A stretch of 64,000 nucleotides of DNA from Gynuella sunshinyii YC6258 (GTDB lineage Bacteria; Pseudomonadota; Gammaproteobacteria; Pseudomonadales; Natronospirillaceae): positions 2,828,593 through 2,892,592 of the forward strand of contig NZ_CP007142.1 of NCBI RefSeq assembly GCF_000940805.1, in the 5' to 3' direction. Positions within the stretch are counted from its first letter, which is position 1. Each line of letters begins with the position of its first letter. Below the pieces are notes generated by a model. The model searched no databases, was not told where the DNA came from, and was given only the letters and a program-made list of their open reading frames with translations. This document shows positions 35,502-43,839 of the stretch, in pieces. The position numbers and the translations under genes were made by a program.

Positions 35502-36060
35502 ATATCTGTTGATTGTGTTACTCGGCTCCAGGCAAGGAGCATTCCTTAAGTCAGTAAACAGTCTATTAGATTCAGTGCTGATTGATCATTGTCTCACGCA
35601 TTAGCTGAATCGTTTTACCTGAAAATCTTCGTGGTCGCACTGCAAAACAAGCTGAGTTTGCTTATGGTTTTCTGGCTTAGGGCTCTACTTCTTTGTCGCA
35701 ATACGGTTGTACGAGCATAGCGCCGATAAGACCACTAAGTGACTGGTCAGTAAGACAAAAAATGGATTTTGGTCATTTAAATAAAAGGTTTTTCTCATTC
35801 GATAGTATGAGAACGATATTCACGTATCTTGTAACGGTATTTCTACAACTAATGTTTTATCGGCATGTCAAAAAATCGACGTGTTTTAGCCTTTTATTTT
35901 GAGTTGTCAGACAATTAGATTTATGCCATAAACAAATCAATATGATGGCTTGTTATCTTATTTTTGCGGTGATCTCTCATGACAAATCACATTTTGAAAA
36001 GGATGGTGATGGAAAAGTGGAGAAGGAATGATCAAGATTTTAAGTTGCCGTTTTTAGTTT
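35502..36060. repeat. Leader-upstream repeat C, copy 2
   Basis: Diverged copy of 28308-28870, directly next to MITE copy 3 and leading to leader copy B3. With B and A it makes a direct repeat of about 1.0-1.2 kb whose copies are 7.2 kb apart. Confidence 0.6.
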
Positions 36061-36085
36061 TTGATTATTATCATGTTATTGCCGA

Positions 36086-36313
36086 TCTTGGATGAATAGT
36101 ACGTATAAAGTAATGATGATTTTTTTGTAATGAACATAACAAATCATCGTGCTTTGGAGGATCAGCATCCAGATGTTCACCGAATATCTGGCGAGCGAAA
36201 TTGATAGGGCTGGGTTGTGTGCCTAAGTTTATCGGGTTTTATGAAACTGAGTGAGTTTAGCTGATCAGGGGAAATCGTCTTCTGGGTGTTTTATCGGCTG
36301 ATGTAGAATAATG
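36086..36313 (+). repeat. Integron leader copy B3
   Basis: Third copy of the leader, ending AGAATAATGGTTAG at cassette A copy 4. -35 TTGATA and -10 TAAGTT remain. No LexA core. Confidence 0.6.
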
Positions 36314-36556
36314 GTTAGAATTGGTTCTTCAACCAAGTTAGTTATATTTTCAAGTTTCCGTTTCGTGGCTAAATCAGCTACGGTGCAAAGGCAAAGTCAG
36401 ACGGCATTCAATGTTTTTGTTGGGTGCCAAGTTACCAGGGAATTGGCGATGTCCGGTGGTAATAGTTTTTTTAAGGTTCGGTGACATCCCGGTCATGCAC
36501 AATTCTAACAATGCGAAGCAGCTGAGCACGTCGCGTCAGTTGTTTTTGGCGTTAGA
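36314..36556 (+). repeat. Repeated cassette A, copy 4
   Basis: Complete copy with attC (36505-36556: CTAACAATGCGAAGCAGC to TTTGGCGTTAGAG). One extra T in the tiny shared ORF shifts it, arguing against a conserved peptide. Confidence 0.7.
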
Positions 36557-36573
36557 GCAGGAGGGTGAATTCG

Positions 36574-37140
36574 GTGAATTATTATATTCCTAAGAAATTG
36601 CCGAAGAGCTTTTTGGACAATCTCAATCTTGGGCCTGTGCTTAAGGTTCCAATTCAACCGATGGAATCGGGCAAGCCGATATACTGCCTAGATAACGTGA
36701 AACGCTACTTGGCATACAACCCAGGTTCGATTCAGTACGGGTGGATTTTCTCGATGCTTGGGTCGGTAATCATTAAGTTGCATGGACATGTTGTGGTTAA
36801 GGATAAAAGTGGAGCACTTTTCTGTGTTACTCCTCCAGAAGCCACACTCGAGTATCACAATTTTGTCCCAGACGACTCGGTAGCTGATTTGGTAGTAAAT
36901 CAACGGCTACCGACAAGAGCCGTTTCATTAGTTAACAATAAAGTAGTCAACAGCTTGGTTGATTTAGAGAACAAATTTGACCAGGCTCGGTTAAGCGACG
37001 ATCAATTTGGCCTCGATGAAGTGTGTCTTGAAAAGCAAAAGCGTAAGGCTGAGTTCATACGTTCTATAAAGCAGCACACGGGGCGAAATGACCCTTGTTA
37101 CTGCGGGTCTGGCAGAAAAAACAAACAGTGTTGCCAATGA
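36574..37140 (+). CDS. SEC-C motif protein (cassette)
   Basis: 188 residues from GTG 36574, chosen because AGGAGG is 10 bases upstream; GTG 36565 is too close to it. The C-terminus RNDPCYCGSGRKNKQCC is a complete SEC-C zinc motif as in SecA. The N-terminal 150 residues are not recognised. SEC-C domains bind zinc and protein partners. Followed by attC. Confidence 0.75.
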   Translation: MNYYIPKKLPKSFLDNLNLGPVLKVPIQPMESGKPIYCLDNVKRYLAYNPGSIQYGWIFSMLGSVIIKLHGHVVVKDKSGALFCVTPPEATLEYHNFVPDDSVADLVVNQRLPTRAVSLVNNKVVNSLVDLENKFDQARLSDDQFGLDEVCLEKQKRKAEFIRSIKQHTGRNDPCYCGSGRKNKQCCQ

Positions 37141-37145
37141 CCCTT

Positions 37146-37226
37146 CTAACCAGTGCAGGTACTGCGATGCATACTACATAGCGCCTTCGGTTCTACTCTG
37201 TAGGCGCGCATGCTGCAAGCGTTATG
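37146..37226 (+). other. attC site 17
   Basis: CTAACCAGTGCAGGTAC to TGCAAGCGTTATG. Internal stem GCGCCTTCGG... with TAGGCGCGC opposite. Confidence 0.75.
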
Positions 37227-37259
37227 TACTCAGGATGTATCAAATATTAGCTTGGAAGT

Positions 37260-37424
37260 ATGAAAATGATTTTTGATCGAGAAACTGAAATCTTTATGCG
37301 AGATTACATGAAAGATCTGAATGAAGGGACTGCGGCGATTTTTGCTGGAGCAGGGCTTTCCATTCCTGCTGGATTTGTCAATTGGCAAGAGCTGATGAGC
37401 GAAATTGCCTATGACTTGGGTTTA
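37260..37424 (+). pseudogene. SIR2-like domain protein, N-terminus only
   Basis: ATG 37260 gives about 54 codons with GTAAIFAGAGLSIPAGFVNW, the first NAD-binding block of SIR2-like domains used in anti-phage proteins. It is cut by the IS5 element at 37425. The sequence beyond the IS does not continue the domain, so most of the gene is lost. Confidence 0.7.
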
Positions 37425-38579
37425 GGGCAACTCTGAAAAATACCCAAAATCTGCGATAATCCAGCCAAGAATGATCCAAATGGAGAATAGTCATGTCATC
37501 ACTCATTTTTTCAGATGCCGAGAGCCAAGCAAAGCGCAAACAAACACGTCGGGAAAAATTTCTGGCTGAGATGGAGGCTCTGCTGCCCTGGACAGAAATG
37601 GAAAAACCGATTCGGCGATATTACTCCAAATCCCTCAGAGGTCGTAAACCCTATCCGTTATCCACCATGTTACGGATTCACTGCATGCAGCTGTTTTATA
37701 ACCTCAGTGATCCTGGTATGGAAGACTCTCTCTATGAAATCGCCTCCATGCGGCGGTTTGCCGGTATCACCATAGATACCGTTCCAGATGAAACCACCAT
37801 TCTCAACTTTCGTCATTTGCTGGAAGAACACCAACTGGGTCAAAAGATCTTTGACCGCATGAATACCACCCTTATTAAACAAGGACTGACCTTCAAAGAA
37901 GGCACCATTATGGATGCCACGATCATTGCAGCATCCAGCTCGACAAAAAACCAGGACAACGCTCGAGACCCGGAGATGCATCAGGTCAAGAAAGGTAATG
38001 AATGGCATTTTGGCATGAAACTGCACATCGGAGTGGACAGTGCATTTGGGTTGATTCATACCCTGAAAACCACCTCGGCCAATGTCCATGACATCACCGT
38101 GGCAGATCAGTTGTTACATGGTCAGGAAGAGCATGTGATCGGTGATGCCGGGTATATCGGCATTGAAAAACGAGAAGAACACAAGGACCGATCAGTCGAC
38201 TGGATGATTGCTGCACGACCCGGCACGAGACGAAAAATGGCAGAAGACAGCCTGGAAAACTGGATGGAAACGATTACGGCACAGATCAGAGCGAAAGTGG
38301 AACACAGCTTTTTCTATATCAAACGAATGTTTGGTTACAGCAAAGTTCGTTATCGTGGTTTGGCGAAGAATACAAACAGGTTGTATCTGTTGTGTGCCTT
38401 TGCCAACCTGATGAAAGTGAAATCACTGCTGACATAGGGTCAGTGTGCCTGGAGTTAGGGTTTCGGCCCTAATTCCAGGCATAAAGGTCGTAAAATGGGA
38501 CAAAGACGCGCCCAATTCGAGATTGTTTTGAATGGCGTTAACGATTGACCATGTTTTGGGGTAAAAATCAGAGGTTTCC
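37425..38579 (+). mobile_element. IS5-family insertion sequence, intact copy
   Basis: 1155 bp, ends GGGCAACTCTGAAAAATACC and, from the other side, GGAAACCTCTGATTTTTACC. TA flanks on both sides. It inserted into the SIR2-like cassette. Confidence 0.9.
37493..38437 (+). CDS. IS5-family DDE transposase
   Basis: 314 residues, full length. An N-terminal helical domain (residues 10-110) precedes KEGTIMDATIIAASSS (first Asp), HVIGDAGYIGIEKREE (second Asp) and the RAKVEHSFFYIKRMFGY block with the catalytic Glu. It is likely active and could also mobilise the MITEs and the deleted copy at 10868. Confidence 0.92.
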   Translation: MSSLIFSDAESQAKRKQTRREKFLAEMEALLPWTEMEKPIRRYYSKSLRGRKPYPLSTMLRIHCMQLFYNLSDPGMEDSLYEIASMRRFAGITIDTVPDETTILNFRHLLEEHQLGQKIFDRMNTTLIKQGLTFKEGTIMDATIIAASSSTKNQDNARDPEMHQVKKGNEWHFGMKLHIGVDSAFGLIHTLKTTSANVHDITVADQLLHGQEEHVIGDAGYIGIEKREEHKDRSVDWMIAARPGTRRKMAEDSLENWMETITAQIRAKVEHSFFYIKRMFGYSKVRYRGLAKNTNRLYLLCAFANLMKVKSLLT

Positions 38580-38580
38580 T

Positions 38581-38661
38581 ATAAAAGAACTTGCAAAAGA
38601 AAACGCAAGAATAAAAAAACCAGTTGGACTTTTGTTCAACATACATGAAAAAAATGCTTAA
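38581..38661 (+). pseudogene. C-terminal scrap after the IS
   Basis: 26 codons (IKELAKENARIKKPVGLLFN) ending in the attC. Either the far end of the SIR2-like cassette gene after deletion, or of another gene. Confidence 0.35.
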
Positions 38662-38726
38662 CAAAGTGTTGTTTTCAAGAAAACTTACGCTGTACTACAA
38701 ATTTTCCGAAGATCCAGGCGTTACTT
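38657..38726 (+). other. attC site 18
   Basis: CTTAACAAAGTGTTGTTTTC to GATCCAGGCGTTACTT. Last clear attC of the array. Confidence 0.6.
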
Positions 38727-38792
38727 GTCCTCATATGCTGGAGAGATAGGAAGAATTATGAGAAATACAATAGAAGCATAAGGTTACTATGA

Positions 38793-39011
38793 CCAACATG
38801 TGGGTGTTCTAATTTTTCGTATGATGAGGACGTATATGAAACTATTCAGATAATGACCTGTTCTTCATGTGGGAGAGAGTTTAACAAGGACGAGCTAATT
38901 CGAGAAAATATTGACGATCACTTTTTTGAAATTAAGAAAGAGGTTATGAAAAATTTCGCTGATGAACTTCGTAAGTCTATTAAAAAAATCATTTTCAGGA
39001 ATCAAAAATAA
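38793..39011 (+). pseudogene. Zinc-ribbon protein (ECs_2282-like), start disrupted
   Basis: In frame PTCGCSNFSYDEDVYETI, then CSSCGREFNKDELI, two CxxC/CxC knuckles and a basic helical tail. This resembles small ECs_2282-family putative zinc-binding proteins. An in-frame TGA precedes the first Pro and the ATG at 38790 is in another frame, so the start appears broken. Confidence 0.5.
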
Positions 39012-39022
39012 AGGATCAAGTA

Positions 39023-39496
39023 ATGCCATTTAATATCGATGTAGGCGACATTATTGCTGGTTTGGCGTTCCTATTGTCAGGTTATGCAACTTGGCAAACT
39101 GTCAGTTTCAACAAAAAGCAGAAGTCGCTTGTTGAAAGCCAAGAGAAGCTAAACAATCTTCTTCTGGAAAAAGAAAACGAGGACTTATTAAATGAAAAAA
39201 GAGCTTATCTAGGTGCATCTTTTATTAAACTGGGTAGCAGCAAGTATCGGCTAAGAATATGGAATAAAGGCGCCTCGACTGCTAGAAACGTAAAAATAGA
39301 GTTTCCCGAGGGAAACGATGTGGTTATTGATTCTGAAGTAACTGACAAATTTCCAATGGAAAGTTTAGATAGACATCAGACGGTCGACTTGATCGCTGCG
39401 GTTTACATGAATACTAAACGTAAGCATGTGGTTCGACTTATTTGGGAAGACGATGCTCAATCTCATAATGAAAAGCTGTATTATCCAACACTTTAA
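39023..39496 (+). CDS. Membrane-anchored hypothetical protein, 157 aa
   Basis: One membrane helix (residues 8-26), a coiled-coil segment (KKQKSLVESQEKLNNLLLEK) and a C-terminal beta domain (LRIWNKGASTARNVKIEF). ATG 39023 follows AAAGGATCAAG. Similar membrane-coil-Ig-like proteins occur in mobile DNA; function unknown. Confidence 0.6.
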   Translation: MPFNIDVGDIIAGLAFLLSGYATWQTVSFNKKQKSLVESQEKLNNLLLEKENEDLLNEKRAYLGASFIKLGSSKYRLRIWNKGASTARNVKIEFPEGNDVVIDSEVTDKFPMESLDRHQTVDLIAAVYMNTKRKHVVRLIWEDDAQSHNEKLYYPTL

Positions 39497-39573
39497 ATAC
39501 GCAACAAGCACATGTTGTCGGACTGGTTTTCCGCTGCATTCCAAACCAACCTAAAATACGGGAGTTGGCAATA

Positions 39574-40119
39574 ATGAAAGAAATTAGTCTACCGATGGTA
39601 TATAGGGGGCGTGAGTACGTTGACGGGGCTCTACCTAAAGGTGATCCTTCAGACGACTATACTGAAGATTTGTCAATAGTTGAGAGAAATTGTTCTAAAA
39701 TAATATCCGCAGCAATAATAATTGAAGATCGTATGATTTCCGCTGTTAGCAAAATAATATTCACAAAGGATAATCAATATCAAAATTTTTTTGTTAACGA
39801 AATTATGGGAACTTCCGATTCAACCTATGTTTTTAAACGGCGAGTGTTCACAAGACTAATTGAGAATTTTCAACTAATGGAAACCGATCGAATCAAAAAA
39901 CTTAAAGCAGAATTAAATAAAGTAATGAGCTGGAGGAATGCATTCGCGCACGGTAAATTAGTGCATGAACACAATGGAGGCTTTATTTTAGAGTATTATA
40001 GCGGTGGATCAAAAGATTTGTTATTGGACAATCGATTTTTTGATAAAGCAGAAGAAACAATAAGGTATTGTGTGCGTGAATGTGACAGCCTAATTTTATC
40101 CCGGTTAATAAAGCGCTAA
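39574..40119 (+). CDS. HEPN-like protein
   Basis: 181 residues from ATG 39574 (GGGAGTTGGC upstream). All-helical with WRNAFAHG near residue 130, an R-x4-H motif as in HEPN RNases. HEPN proteins commonly act as RNA-cutting toxins or defence effectors. It stands 300 bp before the ATPase-HNH pair, in the same direction. Whether it belongs to that system is open. Confidence 0.6.
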   Translation: MKEISLPMVYRGREYVDGALPKGDPSDDYTEDLSIVERNCSKIISAAIIIEDRMISAVSKIIFTKDNQYQNFFVNEIMGTSDSTYVFKRRVFTRLIENFQLMETDRIKKLKAELNKVMSWRNAFAHGKLVHEHNGGFILEYYSGGSKDLLLDNRFFDKAEETIRYCVRECDSLILSRLIKR

Positions 40120-40426
40120 TGAATTTGTCCAGTTGATGTTTTGGTTTACGCTCCGTTTTAGAGTTGCCATGGCGCTTTGGCCCAGAACCCCACTACAACT
40201 AAAACATAACTGACAAAAGAATTATTTGTAGTTACGAAAAATAATGTCAAAGTAATATGTCATTAGAATTCTTTCAATGCGTTTCTAGATTTTGCTGAAC
40301 AGTGATTAGGATTTTTCTAATTTTTAGTGATCTACGAAAAATTAGTTGAATGTAAGATTGGTTGATACGAGAAATTAAAGGTTTTGATATGATTCCAGGT
40401 GTCGGGAATCTTAAGGGGCAGTATTT
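40120..40426. other. Intergenic region with long inverted repeat
   Basis: 40124-40216 carries TTTGTCCAGTTGATGTTTTG and its imperfect complement AACTAAAACATAACTGACAAA-like sequence. It may be a decayed attC, a MITE or a transcript hairpin. The rest is AT-rich promoter-like sequence before the ATPase gene. Confidence 0.5.
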
Positions 40427-42022
40427 ATGGAGTTTAAAATTATAAAAACAAATGAAAAGATTCCTGAAATGGGTCGGAATGTCGGCTATTTAAAAATTGA
40501 TAGATGGAACGACTATTCGTTTGTAACGATGTTTTACCTCTCGTTGCATGATGAAAAAGGAGAGCTTCATAAAATCGGAGATGTGAAGGTTGCTTTCAAA
40601 AAGCAAAGTGAAAGAACGTGTACTTATGACACCATCGGTGAGAGTTTTACAGAGCTAAAAGAGACGTATTTTTCTCTGGGTCAAAGAGTTAGTTATTATA
40701 AAAACCTATCTTTACTTTCTTTAGAGTTAAGAAATAGCGTGCTTTTATCATTGCGAGATATTGTTTTTAAACCTGCAATTATCGAAGAAGTCAAAGATGA
40801 AGAAGTGTTCAAAGTTTCTTTATTGCGTAATATCAGCTTATCGGAGATCAAGGGGCAGTTTTCCAGAGTGTTGGAAGGTAAGCCCCCACTTACAAACTTC
40901 GAATTTTCCTTTGAAAGGCCGAAGGAAGAGAAAATATCCGGTATAGACTTGGATTTTAGGGTAAAAGCTAGCTCCTCTCCTAGTACGAATATTCATGCCA
41001 TTATTGGTAGAAATGGTGTGGGTAAGACAACTATTCTTAACGATATGATTAAAGCTGTAATGGCTCCAGGAGATACAGCAGCAAGCTTCTCCGAAGAAAA
41101 AACGCCTCGGAAAAAAAGTGCTATTAGTAAAGATTATTTTAGCAGTCTGGTGTCCGTATCTTTCAGCGCTTTTGATCCTTTTAGTCCTCCAAGAGAGCAG
41201 TCAGACCCTTCTAAAGGAACGTGTTATTTCTATATCGGTTTAAAGGATAGAGAAGATCAGGATAGGCTTAGAACTATTTCAGAACTACAGGGAGATTGTT
41301 GCCAAGCATTGACCGAATGCTTTAGATCTGAAGAAAAAAGAAAACGTTGGCACGCAGCAATTAGGAAGCTTGGTTCTGATGAAAATTTTGAGAGGATGAA
41401 ACTGGAAAAGTTAGAAAACCACTACAAGAGTATTATCAACGAAATAGGTGCTGGAGTTCAGTCTGATTCAGATCAGTTTAAGATTGTCTATCTAGATAAA
41501 GTTAGGACATATTTAGATCGAATGAGTTCTGGCCATGCTGTAGTTCTTCTTACGATAACGAGATTAGTTGCTACCGTCGAAGAAAAAACGTTGGTTTTAA
41601 TTGACGAGCCAGAGAGCCACTTACACCCACCTTTACTATCCGCATTTATTAGAGCACTTAGTGATTTACTACATGATAGAAACGGCGTGGCCATTATCGC
41701 CACCCACTCTCCAGTTGTACTCCAAGAAATTCCGAAATCTTGTGTATGGACAATTAATCGTGTTGGTGTTTATACCAGTCCTAAGCGACCAGATATTGAA
41801 ACTTTTGGAGAGAATGTTGGAGTTCTGACTCGTGAGATTTTCGGGTTGGAGGTTGTTCGTTCAGGTTTTTATGATCTCCTTGTTCATATTGTAGAACAGG
41901 GAAAAAGCTATGAGGAAATTCTAAGAGAATTTAATTCTCAGCTCGGTTTCGAGGGGCGAGCTATTCTGAAAGCCCTTATAAGTAATAGAGAAGGAACAAA
42001 TCAAAATGATGCAGATAAGTAG
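40427..42022 (+). CDS. AAA-family ATPase, PtuA-like (Septu-type defence)
   Basis: 531 residues. Walker A GRNGVGKTT at residues 194-202, Walker B TLVLIDEPESHLHP around residue 393, and IATHSPVVLQEIP after it: the OLD/ABC-type ATPase arrangement. The first 180 residues are unlike other ATPases I know. The next gene encodes an HNH nuclease and overlaps it by 17 bp, the layout of Septu (PtuA/PtuB) anti-phage systems, in which the ATPase holds and controls the nuclease. Confidence 0.75.
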   Translation: MEFKIIKTNEKIPEMGRNVGYLKIDRWNDYSFVTMFYLSLHDEKGELHKIGDVKVAFKKQSERTCTYDTIGESFTELKETYFSLGQRVSYYKNLSLLSLELRNSVLLSLRDIVFKPAIIEEVKDEEVFKVSLLRNISLSEIKGQFSRVLEGKPPLTNFEFSFERPKEEKISGIDLDFRVKASSSPSTNIHAIIGRNGVGKTTILNDMIKAVMAPGDTAASFSEEKTPRKKSAISKDYFSSLVSVSFSAFDPFSPPREQSDPSKGTCYFYIGLKDREDQDRLRTISELQGDCCQALTECFRSEEKRKRWHAAIRKLGSDENFERMKLEKLENHYKSIINEIGAGVQSDSDQFKIVYLDKVRTYLDRMSSGHAVVLLTITRLVATVEEKTLVLIDEPESHLHPPLLSAFIRALSDLLHDRNGVAIIATHSPVVLQEIPKSCVWTINRVGVYTSPKRPDIETFGENVGVLTREIFGLEVVRSGFYDLLVHIVEQGKSYEEILREFNSQLGFEGRAILKALISNREGTNQNDADK

Positions 42023-42842
42023 GCCTGAACTGAGCATCACTGATACGTTGGCCGCTTGTATCAATGGGGCCAGTCGTGATGCTTACAAGCAACGGCTAGT
42101 TATGGCAGAAAATGAGATACTGCGACAGGCGGAGTTATACTGTCGCTTGGGAGAACAAGGGACTCTGTACCAGATTACGGCTTTATTATCAGGTAGTAGT
42201 GAAGACCCCGTTGTGCTAGCAGACCTTAAAAAGAGCGAATTGATTCGATTATATGAATATTATCTAAGGAAAAAGAAAACCGGTAGGGAGCTATACGATA
42301 CTTTACTAGGATCCTCTGATAAGTGTCCTTTCTGTGGAGGATTGGGGAGACCAAGAAATTTAGATCACTATTTGCCGAAAGCATTCTTTTCGCAGTTTTC
42401 AATCTTACCCTATAACCTTATACCTGCTTGCCGAGACTGTAATATGGAAGGGAAAGGCGATGCTTATGCCCAAACACAAGAAGACCAGATTTTACATCCT
42501 TTTCTGGATAGGTCTCATTTTTTTGAGCAGCAATGGATATTTGCTCGATATATTCAAGAAGATTCAGATCAGCCGGGTGTCTTTGAGTTCTATACTTCGC
42601 CCCCTAGTCAGTGGAGTGACATAGATAAGGCACGAGTTAACAAGCATTTTTGTGAATTTGATATTGGTGCCCGTTACTCGGTTAAAGCGGCGCAAGAAAT
42701 ATCAGATGTTTTTGCTCAAAGACGCCTTTTTTCCTGTGTTGATGAGTTCAAACGTACGAATTTAGAACCTGTTATTGCAAATGCTTCATTTGCTAATTAT
42801 TGGAAAAGAGTGATGTATATTGGATTGTTGAATACTCTTTAA
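42006..42842 (+). CDS. HNH endonuclease, PtuB-like
   Basis: 278 residues. The core CPFCGGLGRPRNLDHYLPK (Cys pair at about 107-110 and catalytic His) is followed by LPYNLIPACRDCN, completing the HNH zinc-finger nuclease. Translationally coupled to the ATPase. PtuB nucleases degrade DNA or RNA upon phage attack; here that role is inferred. Longer than many PtuB proteins, with extra helices at both ends. Confidence 0.75.
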   Translation: MMQISRPELSITDTLAACINGASRDAYKQRLVMAENEILRQAELYCRLGEQGTLYQITALLSGSSEDPVVLADLKKSELIRLYEYYLRKKKTGRELYDTLLGSSDKCPFCGGLGRPRNLDHYLPKAFFSQFSILPYNLIPACRDCNMEGKGDAYAQTQEDQILHPFLDRSHFFEQQWIFARYIQEDSDQPGVFEFYTSPPSQWSDIDKARVNKHFCEFDIGARYSVKAAQEISDVFAQRRLFSCVDEFKRTNLEPVIANASFANYWKRVMYIGLLNTL

Positions 42843-42926
42843 TAGGTTACTTGCTAATGTGTGCCCCTTTCCAAAACTCCCCCCAACCATATTGGCTCAC
42901 AGCCAGGAAGTTGTTAGGATGCCGGG

Positions 42927-43781
42927 ATGAAAACGACTCTTGACCATCTCCCTCTGGATAAACAGGAACAGCTGCTTTATGCGGTTGATATTATTGTGCA
43001 GACCGTAAAACCGGAGCTGCTGATTTTGTTTGGCAGTTATGCCCGAGGGGATTGGGTGGATCATCTCGAAGATGATGGTGTCCATTACCGCTACCAAAGC
43101 GATATGGATCTGTTGGCGATTACCAAAAACAGCGTGCTGGCGAGAAGAACGGAGTCGAAGCGGTCTTTAAGCCGTCGGCTGATGCGGGAGATCAAAACGC
43201 CGGTGAGTCTGATTGCCGAAGATATCCACTTTGTGAATGCGCAGTTGAGCAAGTGTCAGTACTTCTATGCGGATATCTACCGGGAAGGGATTTTGCTGCA
43301 TGATTCCGGCAAGCTGGAGTTGGTAGAGCCGAAAGAATTACCACTGGCCGCACGGAAAATAGAGGCGCAACGGCATTTTGATCATTGGCGTGATTTGATC
43401 AAAGAAAAGCTTAAAGTGTACGACCTGGTATCAAACGAAGGGCTGAACAATGAAGCTGCCTTTTCATTGCATCAGGCGACTGAGCGCCTGTACGCCATGA
43501 TCCTGCTGGTGTTCACTCACTACAAACCCAAAATCCATGATCTTGAAAAGCTGCGTACCTTAACGGGCAGTATCGAACCTGAGTTTTTATCGGCGTTCCC
43601 GAAGAGCACTCCGTTTGAATGTGCCTGCTTTGAACTGTTGTGTCAGGCTTATGTGGATTCCCGTTACGATCCCGGTTATTCCATCACTGTTGAACAATTG
43701 GAGTGGCTGGCGGAGCGCATCAAACATCTGCAAACCCTGGCGGAAAAACACTGCGCCGCCAAAATCGAAAGCCTGGGCTGA
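42927..43781 (+). CDS. Nucleotidyltransferase-HEPN fusion protein
   Basis: 284 residues. The N-terminal MNT domain has LLILFGSYARGDW (GSxxRG) and DMDLLAI (DxD) near residues 35-70. The C-terminal half is a HEPN domain (ATERLYAMILLVFTHYKPK, then IHDLEKLRTLTG). In two-gene MNT-HEPN systems the MNT AMPylates and silences the HEPN RNase; the fusion would hold both in one chain. It could also be a simple antibiotic nucleotidyltransferase-type protein. G+C rises here relative to the cassette array. Confidence 0.8.
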   Translation: MKTTLDHLPLDKQEQLLYAVDIIVQTVKPELLILFGSYARGDWVDHLEDDGVHYRYQSDMDLLAITKNSVLARRTESKRSLSRRLMREIKTPVSLIAEDIHFVNAQLSKCQYFYADIYREGILLHDSGKLELVEPKELPLAARKIEAQRHFDHWRDLIKEKLKVYDLVSNEGLNNEAAFSLHQATERLYAMILLVFTHYKPKIHDLEKLRTLTGSIEPEFLSAFPKSTPFECACFELLCQAYVDSRYDPGYSITVEQLEWLAERIKHLQTLAEKHCAAKIESLG

Positions 43782-43839
43782 CGTTCTGTTCAGCCCTTTC
43801 AGTCTCCACTCATATCCTTGAATGCATTCCTGAATCTCT

